64,000 nt of DNA from Solirubrobacter soli DSM 22325 (GCF_000423665.1 NZ_AUIK01000008.1:310001-374000); one strand, 5' to 3'. Positions 26,456 through 35,172 are shown, counted from the stretch's first letter. Numbers and translations are program-made. Notes: a model not told the origin generated them from the sequence alone.

Positions 26456-26677
26456 TCAACCTCGCTTGAAGCGGCCTAAGGACGCGTCGGCGTCCAGGGC
26501 ATATTCCGGCACGGAGACGCAACGGCCGTCGTCGAAGCGCACGCGCCAGCGCCGCTGGATCCACCCCGCCGCACCCACGACCGTCCCACGCGCGCCGGCC
26601 GCGACCCCCTCGGGGAGCGGCTGGGTCGTGACCACGCGGGAGCCGACGTCGATGTCGGCCGATGCCGGAGTGCCCAT
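26456..26677 (-). CDS. Small conserved-looking beta-barrel-like protein, function unknown
   Basis: 73 aa: DVGSRVVTTQPLPEGVAAG, then RGTVVGAAGWIQRRWRVRFD, then VSVPEYALDAD. The alternation of short strands with G and V, and the turn pattern, recall KOW/SH3-like barrels such as those in small actinobacterial housekeeping proteins; no catalytic residue is visible. It lies 7 bases after the LacI gene stop in the same direction, so it is probably the last gene of the LuxR-LacI operon. Confidence 0.55.
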   Translation of the reverse strand: MGTPASADIDVGSRVVTTQPLPEGVAAGARGTVVGAAGWIQRRWRVRFDDGRCVSVPEYALDADASLGRFKRG

Positions 26678-26684
26678 GTCTGCC

Positions 26685-27680
26685 TTAACGCTCCGGAACG
26701 GAAAAGCCTTCGGTCGTCTCCCTTACCACGAGCTCCCAGGGCTGCGGCTCGACGACGCCGGTCGCCGCGCTCGCGACGAGCTGCGCGCATCGCCGCCCCT
26801 GCGCGCGCAGCGACTGGCGGACCGTCGTGAGCCCGGCGCGCTCGCCCTCGCGGGTGTCGTCCCACCCGACCACGGACAGGTCCGCCGGGACGGAGAGTCC
26901 ACGCGCGGCCGCCGCCCGCAGCGCACCGATCGCCAGCTCGTCGCTCATGCACAGCAGCCCCGTGGGCGGGTCGGGACCGTCGAGCAGGACGCCCGCCGCG
27001 ACCTCGCCGTGCGCGCGGTCGTTGAGCTCCACTTCGCGCCCCGCGCTGACGCCGTAGCCGTCGAGCCGCTCACGGGTGACGCGGTGCAGCGGCTTCTCGG
27101 CCCGCAGCGGGCGGTCGGCGCGATCGGCGAGTGAGAACGGCAGGCTCAGCACCGCCAGCCGCACGTGCCCGAGCGCGCGCAGATGGTCGGCGGCGGCCGC
27201 CGCGGCCGCGCGTTCGTCGATCGCCACGAAGGGGTGGCCGTCGAGTTGCGGCCCGCTCTGCACCACCACCGGGATGCGCCGGCGCAGGGCCGCCTCGACG
27301 AGCGGGTGACCGTCGGGCAGCGAATAGAGCAGGAACGCGTCGACCGCGGCGTCGCGCACCAGGTCGGCGTCGCCCTCACCGCCTGTCGCGGGGACGAGAT
27401 GCAACGGGATGCCGGCGCCGGCGAGCCCGCGCAACCACTCGACGGACGCCGGGTCCTCGAACGCGTAGGACAGGGCCTCGCCCAGCACGACGCCGAGCAC
27501 GCCCGTCTTCCCGCGCCGCAGCGAGCGGGCGAGCGCGTTCGGGCCCGCGTAGCCGAGCTCGTCGGCCTTGGCCAGGATCCGCTCGCGCAACTCGGGCGAG
27601 AGCTTCTCCGGCCGGTTGTACGCATTGGACACGGTCATCGCCGAGACGCCGAGCGCCTCCGCGACCGTGGCCAGCGTCAC
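26685..27680 (-). CDS. LacI-family transcriptional regulator (second)
   Basis: 331 aa from GTG 27680. Helix-turn-helix LATVAEALGVSAMTVSNAYN, hinge PNALARSLRRGKTG and an effector domain ending in the DNA-bending-family typical PPTGLLCMSDELAIGALRAA and VVGWDDT segments. It follows the large LuxR regulator with an 11-base gap in the same direction, so the two regulators are probably co-transcribed, an unusual arrangement that hints at a two-layer control of one carbon source. No target operon is adjacent. Confidence 0.9.
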   Translation of the reverse strand: MTLATVAEALGVSAMTVSNAYNRPEKLSPELRERILAKADELGYAGPNALARSLRRGKTGVLGVVLGEALSYAFEDPASVEWLRGLAGAGIPLHLVPATGGEGDADLVRDAAVDAFLLYSLPDGHPLVEAALRRRIPVVVQSGPQLDGHPFVAIDERAAAAAAADHLRALGHVRLAVLSLPFSLADRADRPLRAEKPLHRVTRERLDGYGVSAGREVELNDRAHGEVAAGVLLDGPDPPTGLLCMSDELAIGALRAAAARGLSVPADLSVVGWDDTREGERAGLTTVRQSLRAQGRRCAQLVASAATGVVEPQPWELVVRETTEGFSVPER

Positions 27681-27691
27681 CCGCCCGGGCG

Positions 27692-30670
27692 TCAGACCAC
27701 CTCGGCGGTCTCGCGGTCCAGCGCCTGCGCGAGCTGCTTGCGCGAGCGCACTCCGAGCTTCATGAACGCCCGGCCGAGGTGCGTCTCGACCGTCTTCTCG
27801 GTCACGAACAACGCCTGCGCGATCTCGCGGTTGGTCTGCCCCGCCGCGGCCATCTCGGTGACCCGCAGCTCGCTCGGCGTGAGGCCGTCGCGCCCCGCGG
27901 TCGCGGTCCGCCGGGGGCGGGCGCCGGTGGCGAGGAGCTCCCGGTGCGCTCGCTCGACCAGCGGCGTGGCCCCGCAGACCGCGGCGCCTTCCTGCCCGTC
28001 GCGCAGCAGCCCGCGCGCCTCGTCGCGCTGCCCCGCGCGCACCAGCGCCGCGCCGAGGTCGACCCGCGCTCGTGCGAGCTCCAGCGCGCCCTGGGAGGCT
28101 TTGAGCGACGTCACGGCTTCGCGCAGCAGCTCGATCCGCCGCGCGCCCGACTCGGCCAGCCCCGCCGCCCGCAGCGCGACGCCGATCGCCCGCGGAGCGC
28201 CGATCGACCGCGCCAGCAGCAGCTCCTCCGCCGCCAGGCCGCGCGCCTGCTCGAGCCGCCCGAGCCGCAGACAGACCTCCGCCGCGGAGGAGCGCCAGGC
28301 GATGATCTGCGGCGTTCCGACGCCCCACTCCAGCTCGCGCGCCCCGCACGCCAGCAACTCGGCCAGGCCGCCCTCGCGGTCGCCGAGGTCCGCCCGCAAC
28401 CACCCGCGGGCGTGCATCGCCTGGCTGTAGGGGAGGTCCTCCGACGGCTGCGTGGCGAAGAAGTCGTCGGCCAGGGCGAGCAGGTCGGGGCCGGCCGTGC
28501 CGCGGTCCAGCGAGGCGAAGACGACGGAGTTCAGCGCGCAGGCGAGGTAGCCCTGCGCGCCGTGGACGTCGTTGCGCAGGTCGAGCGCCGCGGTGGCGTC
28601 GGCGAGGGCGCCGGAGAGCGATCCGAGACGGTACAGGAGCAGCGAACGCAGGCTCGAGATCGCCGCGAAGCCGACGCTCGAGCCGCGCCTGCGCGTCTCG
28701 TCGAGCGCCCGCGAGTACTGCTGCTGGGCGTCGTCGTAGGCCTCGCTGAACATCAGCGCGGTCACGGCGTTGAGGAAGGTGTGGCCGCCGGCCGCGAGGT
28801 CCATTGGCAGCTGGTCGTCCGCGAGCGCGCGGCGGGCGAGCTCCGCGGAGCGCTCGGCGGGGCGCGCGGCGATGATCGTCTCGAAGGCCGACGCCGCCAG
28901 GTGCACGCGATCCAGCGCCGTGCGCGCGACGTCCGGGATCGTGATCGCCGCGATCTCGGCCTTCAGGAGCGGGCGCGCGGCGAGCGAGATGTACGCCGAT
29001 GCGGTCAGTTCGACCTGCAGCTGCTCGGCCAGCGCCGGGTCCGCGTCGCCGAGGTCGGCCAGCGCGGTGCGCAGCACGTCGAGCGCGACCGGCGACTCCC
29101 CGCCGAACTTCAGGCAGCGGGCCAGCCCGAGCGCCATCCGCCCGCGCTCGCGCGGGTCCTTGGCGAGCCGCATGGCGGTGCGGAAGTGCTCGACGGCGCG
29201 GGGGGCGCCGGCCGACGCCTCCGCCCAGGCCAGCTCGGCGGTGACGGTCGCGACGTCGGCGGGCGGCTCGCCCGGCGCGTGCTCGGCGCCCCCCGGCGCG
29301 ACATCGTCCGGCGCGTCCTCGGCGCCCCCCGCCGCGACGTCGGCGGGCGGCTCGCCCGGCGCGTGTTCGGCGCCCCCCGGCGCGACATCGCGGGGCGGCT
29401 CCGCCAAGGCGCGTTCGAGGTGCGCCGCGGCAGCCGCCGGGTCGCCGAGCGAGAGCGCGCGCGCCGCGGCCGCCCGCAGCGCCGCAACCACCCACTCGTC
29501 CCCGCGCGGCGCGGTCAAGGCGAGCTGCGACGCCACCTCCTCGGGCGCCGCCCCGCGCGCGTGCAGGAGCCGAGCGGCGCGGCCGTGGCCTTCGCTGCGC
29601 GCCCGCACCGGCAGGTCGTGGTAGATCGCCGAGAGCACGATCGGGTGCACGAACGCCAGCACGTCGCCGTCGCGGGTCAGCACGTCGCCTCGGGTCAGCG
29701 CCTCCAGCGCCTCCTCGGCCGTCGGCTCGTCGAAGCCGGCCAGCTCGGCGGCGAGGGCTGCGTTCGCCCCCTCGCCGAGCAGCGCGACCGCCCGCGCCAT
29801 CGCGGGCGCGGTCGGGGGAAGTCGGTGCAGGCGCTGCAGCACGACGGTGGAGATCGCCTCCGGGCCGAGCTCGCGGACCGTCGCCGCCTCGGCGTCGGTC
29901 GCCCGCAGCTGCTTGTCGAGCACCTCGTGCAGCAGCTCGCGGACGAGGAACGGGTTGCCGCCCGTGGTCTCGTGGCAGGCGGCGCAGAACTTCGCGCCCG
30001 CGCCGGGATCGACGGCCGAGCGCACCCACTGGCCGACCGCCGCTCCGGTCAGCGCGGGCGGCCGGAGCAGCCGCGTGCCGGGGTCGGTGACCAGCCCGCG
30101 CAGGACCTCGGAATCCTGCTCCGGGCGCGGGCGGGTGCCGAGGACGAGCGCGACCGGGAGGTCCTCGATGCGGCGGGCGAGGAAGCCGAGGAAGCTGAGG
30201 CTCGGCTCGTCCGCCCACTGCGCGTCGTCGACGCACACGAGCAGCGGGTCGTCCGCGGCGAGGTTCGCGCACAGCCAGTAGAGGCCGTGCAGGCGCGCGT
30301 AGGAGGACTCGTCCTGGCCGCCGCCGGCGTCCTCGAACATCGAGCGGGTGAGGCCGGCGGCGCCGGACATCCAGCGGTCGCGCTCGGCGGGCTGAGCCGT
30401 GAACAGCGCGGGTTCGAACAGCTGCCGCACGACGCCGAACGTGAAGGAGCGTTCGAGCTCCGACGCGCGGGCGTGCAGGACGCGCATCCCGGCGTCGCGC
30501 CCCGTGCTGCGCGCGGCGGCCAGCAGGCGGGTCTTGCCGATCCCGCCCGGCCCTTCGACCGCGACGACCTGACCCTGCCCGGCGCGGGCACGGCCGAGCG
30601 CGGCGTCGAGCGCCGACAGCTCCTCCTCGCGCTCGAGCAGATCGAGAGTCCCGTGCACGACCGGCCTCAT
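27692..30670 (-). CDS. Large ATP-binding LuxR-family (LAL/MalT-like) regulator
   Basis: 992 aa. AAA/STAND ATPase at the N-terminus (Walker A VEGPGGIGKTRLLAAAR at about residues 39-55; Walker B LLVCVDDAQWADEP), a long TPR-like helical middle (about 400-900), and a C-terminal LuxR helix-turn-helix LTPSELRVTEMAAAGQTNRE...VTEKTVETHLGRAFMKLGV. Members are ATP- and ligand-dependent activators (MalT type). The TPR part contains a duplicated Ala/Gly/Pro insert encoded by 29251-29390. It heads a LuxR-LacI operon. Ligand unknown. No TANNNT or ribosome site is obvious before ATG 30670. Confidence 0.9.
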   Translation of the reverse strand: MRPVVHGTLDLLEREEELSALDAALGRARAGQGQVVAVEGPGGIGKTRLLAAARSTGRDAGMRVLHARASELERSFTFGVVRQLFEPALFTAQPAERDRWMSGAAGLTRSMFEDAGGGQDESSYARLHGLYWLCANLAADDPLLVCVDDAQWADEPSLSFLGFLARRIEDLPVALVLGTRPRPEQDSEVLRGLVTDPGTRLLRPPALTGAAVGQWVRSAVDPGAGAKFCAACHETTGGNPFLVRELLHEVLDKQLRATDAEAATVRELGPEAISTVVLQRLHRLPPTAPAMARAVALLGEGANAALAAELAGFDEPTAEEALEALTRGDVLTRDGDVLAFVHPIVLSAIYHDLPVRARSEGHGRAARLLHARGAAPEEVASQLALTAPRGDEWVVAALRAAAARALSLGDPAAAAAHLERALAEPPRDVAPGGAEHAPGEPPADVAAGGAEDAPDDVAPGGAEHAPGEPPADVATVTAELAWAEASAGAPRAVEHFRTAMRLAKDPRERGRMALGLARCLKFGGESPVALDVLRTALADLGDADPALAEQLQVELTASAYISLAARPLLKAEIAAITIPDVARTALDRVHLAASAFETIIAARPAERSAELARRALADDQLPMDLAAGGHTFLNAVTALMFSEAYDDAQQQYSRALDETRRRGSSVGFAAISSLRSLLLYRLGSLSGALADATAALDLRNDVHGAQGYLACALNSVVFASLDRGTAGPDLLALADDFFATQPSEDLPYSQAMHARGWLRADLGDREGGLAELLACGARELEWGVGTPQIIAWRSSAAEVCLRLGRLEQARGLAAEELLLARSIGAPRAIGVALRAAGLAESGARRIELLREAVTSLKASQGALELARARVDLGAALVRAGQRDEARGLLRDGQEGAAVCGATPLVERAHRELLATGARPRRTATAGRDGLTPSELRVTEMAAAGQTNREIAQALFVTEKTVETHLGRAFMKLGVRSRKQLAQALDRETAEVV
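29251..29390. repeat. In-frame direct repeat inside LuxR gene (period 84 bp)
   Basis: Two 56-bp copies (29251-29306 and 29335-29390), identical except for one C/T change, spaced 84 bases (28 codons) apart, with a related partial unit between. They encode repeated PPADVA.GGAEHAPGE-like segments in the helical middle region. Confidence 0.85.
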
Positions 30671-30701
30671 CCTACGGTCACCCGAACCCCGAGGGGTACG
30701 G

Positions 30702-32162
30702 CTAGCCCACCAGGGATTCGAGCGCCGCGACGAACGCGTCGATCGACGCGAGCGGCAGCCGGCCGTAGCCGATCACGAGCGCGGGATCGTCGTCGCGCGG
30801 GCGGAGTCGATATCCGGCCAGGCCGCGGATCCGGATGCGCCGTTCGCCCAGCTGTTGCACCACCGCGGCCTCGTCGGTTCCGGGCGGGAGGCGTAGGAGG
30901 AGGTGCAGGCCGGCGGCGACGCCGGTGACGCGGCACCTCGGCAGCCGTTCCTCCAGCGCGGCGACCAGCGCGTCGCGACGCTCCCGGTACTCGCGGCGGG
31001 TGCGGCGCAGGTGACGGTCGACCTCGCCGGTGACGAGCATGCGGGCGTACGCGCGGGCGTCGATCGCGGGGCCGCCGGAGTCGACCGACCAGCGCTCGCG
31101 GGCGATCTCCTCCGCGAGCGCCGGCGGGGCGACGAGCCAGCCGAGCCGCAGCGCCGGCGCGAGCGTCTTCGACGTCGTGCCCAGGTAGACGACGCGGTCG
31201 GGCGCGAGCCGCTGCAGCGTTCCCACCGGCGCGCGGTCGTAGCGGTACTCGGAGTCGTAGTCGTCCTCGATCACGATCCCGCCCCAGGCCAGCAACTCCC
31301 GCCGCCGCTCGGGAGCGAGCACGGCGCCGGTGGGGAACTGGTGGGCGGGCGTGACCAGCACCGCGTCCGCGTCGAGCCCGTCGAGCCGGATGCCGTGCTC
31401 GTCCACCGGCAGCCCGACCACCTCGAGCCCGGCGGACCGGATCGTCGCCCACGAGTCGTCGAGCGACGGATCCTCGACCGCGACCCGGCTCGCCCCGCGC
31501 GCCTTCAACGCGCGACACGTCAGCCACAGCCCCTGCGTGTACCCGCCGGTCACCACCAGATGCTCCGGCGCCGCGACGACCCCACGCACCCGCACCAGGT
31601 ACGCCGCCAACTCGGCCCGCAACTCGTCGTCCCCGCGCGGGTCCCCGTAGTCCAGCGCGGAGTCGGGCATCTCCGCCACCACCCGCCGCAGCGCCGCCGC
31701 CCACACCCGCCGAGGGAACGCCGACAGATCAGGCGCGGTCGCGGTCAAATCTAAAGCAGGCCTGGGCCTCTTTATATTCGGCGGCGTCGTGGGTGATGGC
31801 GGGCCGCCGTTCTCGGCGCTCGAATCTAAAGACGGCCTGCTCCCCTTTAGGTTGGAGGTGCACGCGGGGAGGGGGCCGCCGTGGGGGCCGACGCCGGCGG
31901 CTGGGACGGCGCGGACGATCGGGGCGGCGCCGCGGCGGAGTTCGATCCAGCCTTCGGCGGCGATCTGGGCGTAGGCCTCGGAGACGACGCCGCGGGAGAC
32001 GTGGAGGGCCTCGGCGAGGGTGCGAGAGGCGGGCAATCGCGTGCCGGGGGGCGCTCCGCCGCCGGTGATCGCGTCGCAGATCGCGTCCTCGAGTTGGGCG
32101 CGCAAGGGCGCGGCCGCGGTGCGGTCGAGTGGGGCGAACAGCTCCAAAGTGGCTCGGTTCAT
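30702..32162 (-). CDS. MocR/PdxR-type regulator (GntR helix-turn-helix + aminotransferase domain)
   Basis: 486 aa. An N-terminal winged helix (PLRAQLEDAICDAITGGGAP; LPASRTLAEALHVSRGVVSE) is joined to a fold-type-I PLP domain with TGGYTQGLW, EDDYDSEYRYD and the PLP-lysine segment YLGTTSKTLAPALRLGWL. MocR proteins sense PLP or amino compounds and often regulate a divergent gene. The interdomain linker (residues about 100-140) is encoded by two repeat copies (31747-31778, 31823-31852), giving NLKGSRPSLD and NIKRPRPALD. Direct repeats AAGTGGCTC at 32147 and 32171 straddle its start, as expected of an autoregulator that also controls the divergent SIS gene. Confidence 0.9.
   Translation of the reverse strand: MNRATLELFAPLDRTAAAPLRAQLEDAICDAITGGGAPPGTRLPASRTLAEALHVSRGVVSEAYAQIAAEGWIELRRGAAPIVRAVPAAGVGPHGGPLPACTSNLKGSRPSLDSSAENGGPPSPTTPPNIKRPRPALDLTATAPDLSAFPRRVWAAALRRVVAEMPDSALDYGDPRGDDELRAELAAYLVRVRGVVAAPEHLVVTGGYTQGLWLTCRALKARGASRVAVEDPSLDDSWATIRSAGLEVVGLPVDEHGIRLDGLDADAVLVTPAHQFPTGAVLAPERRRELLAWGGIVIEDDYDSEYRYDRAPVGTLQRLAPDRVVYLGTTSKTLAPALRLGWLVAPPALAEEIARERWSVDSGGPAIDARAYARMLVTGEVDRHLRRTRREYRERRDALVAALEERLPRCRVTGVAAGLHLLLRLPPGTDEAAVVQQLGERRIRIRGLAGYRLRPRDDDPALVIGYGRLPLASIDAFVAALESLVG
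31747..31778 (-). repeat. Palindromic repeat B inside mocR linker
   Basis: Stem of TAAAG.AGGCC / GGCCTCTTTA type with a one-base bulge, 75 bases (25 codons) from copy A, in frame. Encodes N-I-K-R-P-R-P-A-L-D-L of the regulator's linker. Confidence 0.7.
31823..31852 (-). repeat. Palindromic repeat A inside mocR linker
   Basis: Minus-strand AACCTAAAG...CTTTAGATT element related to copy B; its AACCTAAAG end also matches the outer end of the dispersed palindrome family (25248, 62409). Encodes N-L-K-G-S-R-P-S-L-D of the linker. Confidence 0.65.
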
Positions 32163-32179
32163 CGGCCTCGAAGTGGCTC
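32147..32179. promoter_or_regulatory. Direct repeats, probable MocR binding sites
   Basis: AAGTGGCTC occurs at 32147-32155 and 32171-32179, 24 bases apart, covering the mocR start codon and the divergent intergenic region. Two spaced direct repeats are the usual MocR operator layout. Confidence 0.55.
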
Positions 32180-32197
32180 TGTTGGACGGTCCACACA

Positions 32198-32209
32198 GAC
32201 GGTACCGTC
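32198..32209. promoter_or_regulatory. Palindrome GACGGTACCGTC over the SIS-gene -10
   Basis: Perfect 12-bp palindrome that contains TACCGT (32203-32208), a TANNNT element eight bases before ATG 32217. Position suggests an operator over a leaderless promoter; it may act with the MocR repeats. Confidence 0.5.
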
Positions 32210-32216
32210 ATCCGCC

Positions 32217-33182
32217 ATGAGCGACATGCCCGAGCTGCGCCCTGGCCCCCCGTGGGCGATGGAGGAGATGATCCTGTCCGAGCCGGGGCTCGTCGCCCCG
32301 ATCCTCACCTCACCGGAGGCCGACCTCGCTGCCGCGATGCTGCGCGAGACCGACACGGTCGTCGTCACCGGTTGCGGCACGAGCGAGCACGCCGCGATGG
32401 CCGGCGCCGCGCTGCTCAACGCACGCGCCCGCGACGCCTTCGAGGCGAGCCTGGACCCGCAGGCCGACGGCGTGCTGATCGCGGTCAGCCACGAGGCCGG
32501 AACCGCCGCGACCCTCGCCGCGATGAACGCGACCGACGCGCGCACGATCCTGATCACGGCCAAGCCGGACGAACCGACCGGCGCGGACCTCACCATCGCC
32601 ACGCCGCTGGTCGACACGAGCTGGTGCCACACCGTCGGCTACGTCTCCCCGCTGCTGGCCTTCACCGCGATCTCCGGCGCCGCCGACGAGACGACCTGCC
32701 GCACCGTCATCGAGGGCACGCTGGCACGACGCGACCGCTTCAAGCAAGCCGCGCAGACCCTCGTCGGCTGCGAGCGCCTGATCGTCACCGGCTCGGGCGT
32801 CGACGAGATCACCGCCCGCGAGCTCGCGCTCAAGATCGAGGAGGGCCTGCACAAGCCGGTCACGCCGCTCGGCATGGAGAAGGTCCTGCACGGCCACCTC
32901 CCGGCAGCGGACGAGACCACCGGCATCGTCGTCATCCGCATCGACCCGACGAACGCGCCGCAGAGGGACAAGCGGGCGAACGACGTCAAGGCCGCGGTCA
33001 AGGAGCTGCACATGCCGACGGTGACGATCGACGACCTCCCGCAAGGCCACTCGCTCCTCGCCGGCGCGATCGCGCTGCAACTGTTGACGTATGAGCTCGT
33101 GCTCGCCGCCGGTACCAACCCCGACCTGATCCGCCGCGAGCAGCCCGCCTACAAGGCCGCCGCCGCGGCCGCCAACACGTGA
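32217..33182 (+). CDS. SIS-domain protein (GlmS-like sugar isomerase/deaminase)
   Basis: 321 aa with two SIS domains: VVVTGCGTSEHAAMAGAALL with Ser/Thr phosphosugar-binding residues near LIAVSHEAGTAAT, and RLIVTGSGVDEITARELALK with the isomerase Glu/Lys region EGLHKPVTPLGMEKVLHGHL. This resembles the isomerase half of GlmS and AgaS-type aldose-ketose isomerases, without the glutaminase domain. Likely acts on an amino-sugar phosphate. Divergent from the MocR gene and overlapping the EamA gene by GTGA. Start ATG 32217 is leaderless by TACCGT at 32203. Confidence 0.85.
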   Translation: MSDMPELRPGPPWAMEEMILSEPGLVAPILTSPEADLAAAMLRETDTVVVTGCGTSEHAAMAGAALLNARARDAFEASLDPQADGVLIAVSHEAGTAATLAAMNATDARTILITAKPDEPTGADLTIATPLVDTSWCHTVGYVSPLLAFTAISGAADETTCRTVIEGTLARRDRFKQAAQTLVGCERLIVTGSGVDEITARELALKIEEGLHKPVTPLGMEKVLHGHLPAADETTGIVVIRIDPTNAPQRDKRANDVKAAVKELHMPTVTIDDLPQGHSLLAGAIALQLLTYELVLAAGTNPDLIRREQPAYKAAAAAANT

Positions 33183-33991
33183 TCGGCGCGGCCCTCATCG
33201 CCTCGCTGCTGTGGGGGACCGCGGACTTCCTCGGCGGCCAGGCCAGCCGCAGGCATCCCGCCGCCATGGTCGCCTTCATCGGCCAGGCGGTGGGGTTCGT
33301 CGCGCTCGCGCTGATCCTGGTCTTCCACGGCGTCGACGCCAAGGCCATCGCGCCCGGGATCGTCACCGGCCTCTTGGGCGCGGTCGCCGTGCTGGCGTTC
33401 TACAAGGCACTCGCGGTCGGGACGATGAGCATCATCGCGCCGATCGTCGCCACCAGCGCGGTCGTGCCCGTCCTCTACGGCGTCTTCGACGGCGAGCGAC
33501 CCGGCGCGCTCCAGTGGCTCGGGATCGTCGCCGCGCTGGTCGGCGTGATCCTGGCCTCGAGCGAGCCGGGCGGCGGGAAGGCGATCGACCAGAAGCTCGC
33601 GCTCAAGCTCGCGGTCGTGGCCGCGATCGGCATCGGGTTCTCGCTCGTCTCCCTGGACCGGGCGGCCGAGCACGACGCGCTGACCGGCGTCGCCGCCGCC
33701 CGCGCGGTCGCCGCGCCGATCCTGTTCGGCGTCGTGCTGTACCAGCGCGCCAAGGCCCCGGTGAGCGCATGGCCGAGCTTCGCCCTCGTCGGCCTGCTCG
33801 ACACCGCCGCCAACAGCGCGTTCGCGATCGCCACCACGAGCGGCCTGCTGAGCCTCGTGGCCGTGCTCGGCGGCCTGTTCCCGGTGGTCACGGTCGCGCT
33901 CGCGTACGTGCTGCTGCACGAGCGCCTGATCGGGATCCAGCGCGCGGGCGTGATCCTCGCGCTCGCCGGCATCCCGCTGATCTCTTCCTAG
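33179..33991 (+). CDS. EamA/DMT-family transporter
   Basis: 270 aa with about ten hydrophobic helices in two EamA repeats (start IGAALIASLLWGTADFLGGQ; second repeat near ALVGLLDTAANSAFAI, end LAYVLLHERLIGIQRAGVIL). GTG start overlaps the SIS gene stop (GTGA), so the two are coupled. DMT permeases move amino acids, nucleosides or sugars; with the upstream isomerase an amino-sugar or amino-acid-type substrate is plausible but not shown. Confidence 0.9.
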   Translation: MIGAALIASLLWGTADFLGGQASRRHPAAMVAFIGQAVGFVALALILVFHGVDAKAIAPGIVTGLLGAVAVLAFYKALAVGTMSIIAPIVATSAVVPVLYGVFDGERPGALQWLGIVAALVGVILASSEPGGGKAIDQKLALKLAVVAAIGIGFSLVSLDRAAEHDALTGVAAARAVAAPILFGVVLYQRAKAPVSAWPSFALVGLLDTAANSAFAIATTSGLLSLVAVLGGLFPVVTVALAYVLLHERLIGIQRAGVILALAGIPLISS

Positions 33992-34046
33992 GGAACTCTA
34001 AGTATCCGCGCAGCCGTGGCTCAGGCTCCGGAGCGATCTTGGAGCC

Positions 34047-34415
34047 ATGAGACTCAGCCCACGGACCACACGTCACTCGGTCGACGGCGGAGCCCCCGCC
34101 GCCGGCCGCTACCTCACCGCGGACGACACGCTGCTGCCCGTCATGGGCACGGTGACCCGCCTCGGGCGCAGCCTGAGCGCGGACATCGAGATCGACGAAC
34201 CCTCGGTCTCACGCCGACACGCCCTGATCGTCCGCCAGGACGGCCAGACGTACCTGCTCGACGACGGCAGCCGCAACGGCACGTGGCACAACGGCGTCCG
34301 CGTCGACCGCGCCGTCCTGCAGGACGGCGACACCATCGACCTCGGGACCGCGCGCCTGAGCTACGTCGAGGTGGCCGAGACGGCCACCGAGGACCTGCAG
34401 CTCATCGCCGCGTGA
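34047..34415 (+). CDS. FHA-domain protein
   Basis: 122 aa consisting of one forkhead-associated domain, which binds phosphothreonine peptides. Signature residues are present: TRLGRSLSADIEIDEPSVSR, SRRHALI, DDGSRNGTWHNGVRVD and LQDGDTIDLG. No kinase or phosphatase is adjacent, so its partner is elsewhere. GGAG stands two bases before ATG, a rather short spacing. Its 3' end overlaps the convergent MBL gene by 14 bases. Confidence 0.9.
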   Translation: MRLSPRTTRHSVDGGAPAAGRYLTADDTLLPVMGTVTRLGRSLSADIEIDEPSVSRRHALIVRQDGQTYLLDDGSRNGTWHNGVRVDRAVLQDGDTIDLGTARLSYVEVAETATEDLQLIAA

Positions 34416-35172
34416 GGTTCTTGGCGTGGATCGCCCGCTGGGCCTTGGACCGGCGGGCGATCGGCAGCGCGGGGTCCTCCCCCGCCGCCAGCGCCTCCAG
34501 GTAGGCCCGGTCCTCGCGCAGGATCGCCAGCGCCTGCGCGCCGTCGATCGGCCCGCCATGGCCGGGAACCACATGAGCGGCCTCGGAGACCAGCGGCTCC
34601 AGCCGGTTCAACGTCGCGATGTAGGCCGCGATCGAGCCACCGTCCGAGATCATCGGGATCTCGACCGGCGAGAGGTAGTCACCGGCGACCAGCACGCCCG
34701 CCCACGCTGCCCAGAACGCGGTCCCGTCCGCGGTGTGCCCGTCCGCCGGATGCAGCTCCAAGGTCTCCGAGCCGATGTCGACGAAGCCCGGCACGTCGAG
34801 CTTCTGCGCGCCCGGCAGTGAGAGCGGCTTCGGCCGCTGCACGTAGAACTCGTCGTCGAACTCGCGCAGCTCGCGCTGCGCCGCACCCGGCTCGTTGACC
34901 AGCCGGCCGGCCGTGTTCTCGCCCGCGCCCAGCGGAGCGCCCGGGAACGCGTAGCCGCCCAGCAGGTGATCCCAGTCGGCGTGGGTGGCGAGCACGCCGA
35001 CAACCGTGAACCCGGCCTGCTCGGCGATCGCCGGCAGGATCTCGAGCTCGTCCGGGAAGATCGGCGAGTCGATGCAGAAGGCCTCGTTGCCGTTGCGCAC
35101 CAGCACGCACCCCGTCGCGTAGGCGCGCGAGGTGACGGCGATGACGTCCGCGTGGAGGCCGACCGCGCGCAA
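34402..35172 (-). CDS. Metallo-beta-lactamase-fold hydrolase
   Basis: 256 aa MBL-fold protein. Metal-ligand motifs are THADWDHL (a T/S-H-x-D-x-D-H variant with D replacing the second His), DGHTADG (Asp/His region), LVAGDYLS and VPGHGGP. These fit the glyoxalase II/hydroxyacyl-thioester or lactonase branch, but the altered first motif makes the exact metal site uncertain. It is preceded by the HAD gene with a 3-base gap, so the two form an operon. Substrate unknown. Confidence 0.85.
   Translation of the reverse strand: MRAVGLHADVIAVTSRAYATGCVLVRNGNEAFCIDSPIFPDELEILPAIAEQAGFTVVGVLATHADWDHLLGGYAFPGAPLGAGENTAGRLVNEPGAAQRELREFDDEFYVQRPKPLSLPGAQKLDVPGFVDIGSETLELHPADGHTADGTAFWAAWAGVLVAGDYLSPVEIPMISDGGSIAAYIATLNRLEPLVSEAAHVVPGHGGPIDGAQALAILREDRAYLEALAAGEDPALPIARRSKAQRAIHAKNLTRR

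Noticed and set aside
27131..30928. 1265-codon plus-strand frame opposite the LuxR gene
   Set aside because: Arg/Ala/Gly-rich shadow with no motif; LuxR on the other strand has ATPase, TPR and helix-turn-helix motifs.
30702..32162. Frameshift or insertion-damaged MocR gene
   Set aside because: The repeats in the linker keep the frame and both domains are complete.
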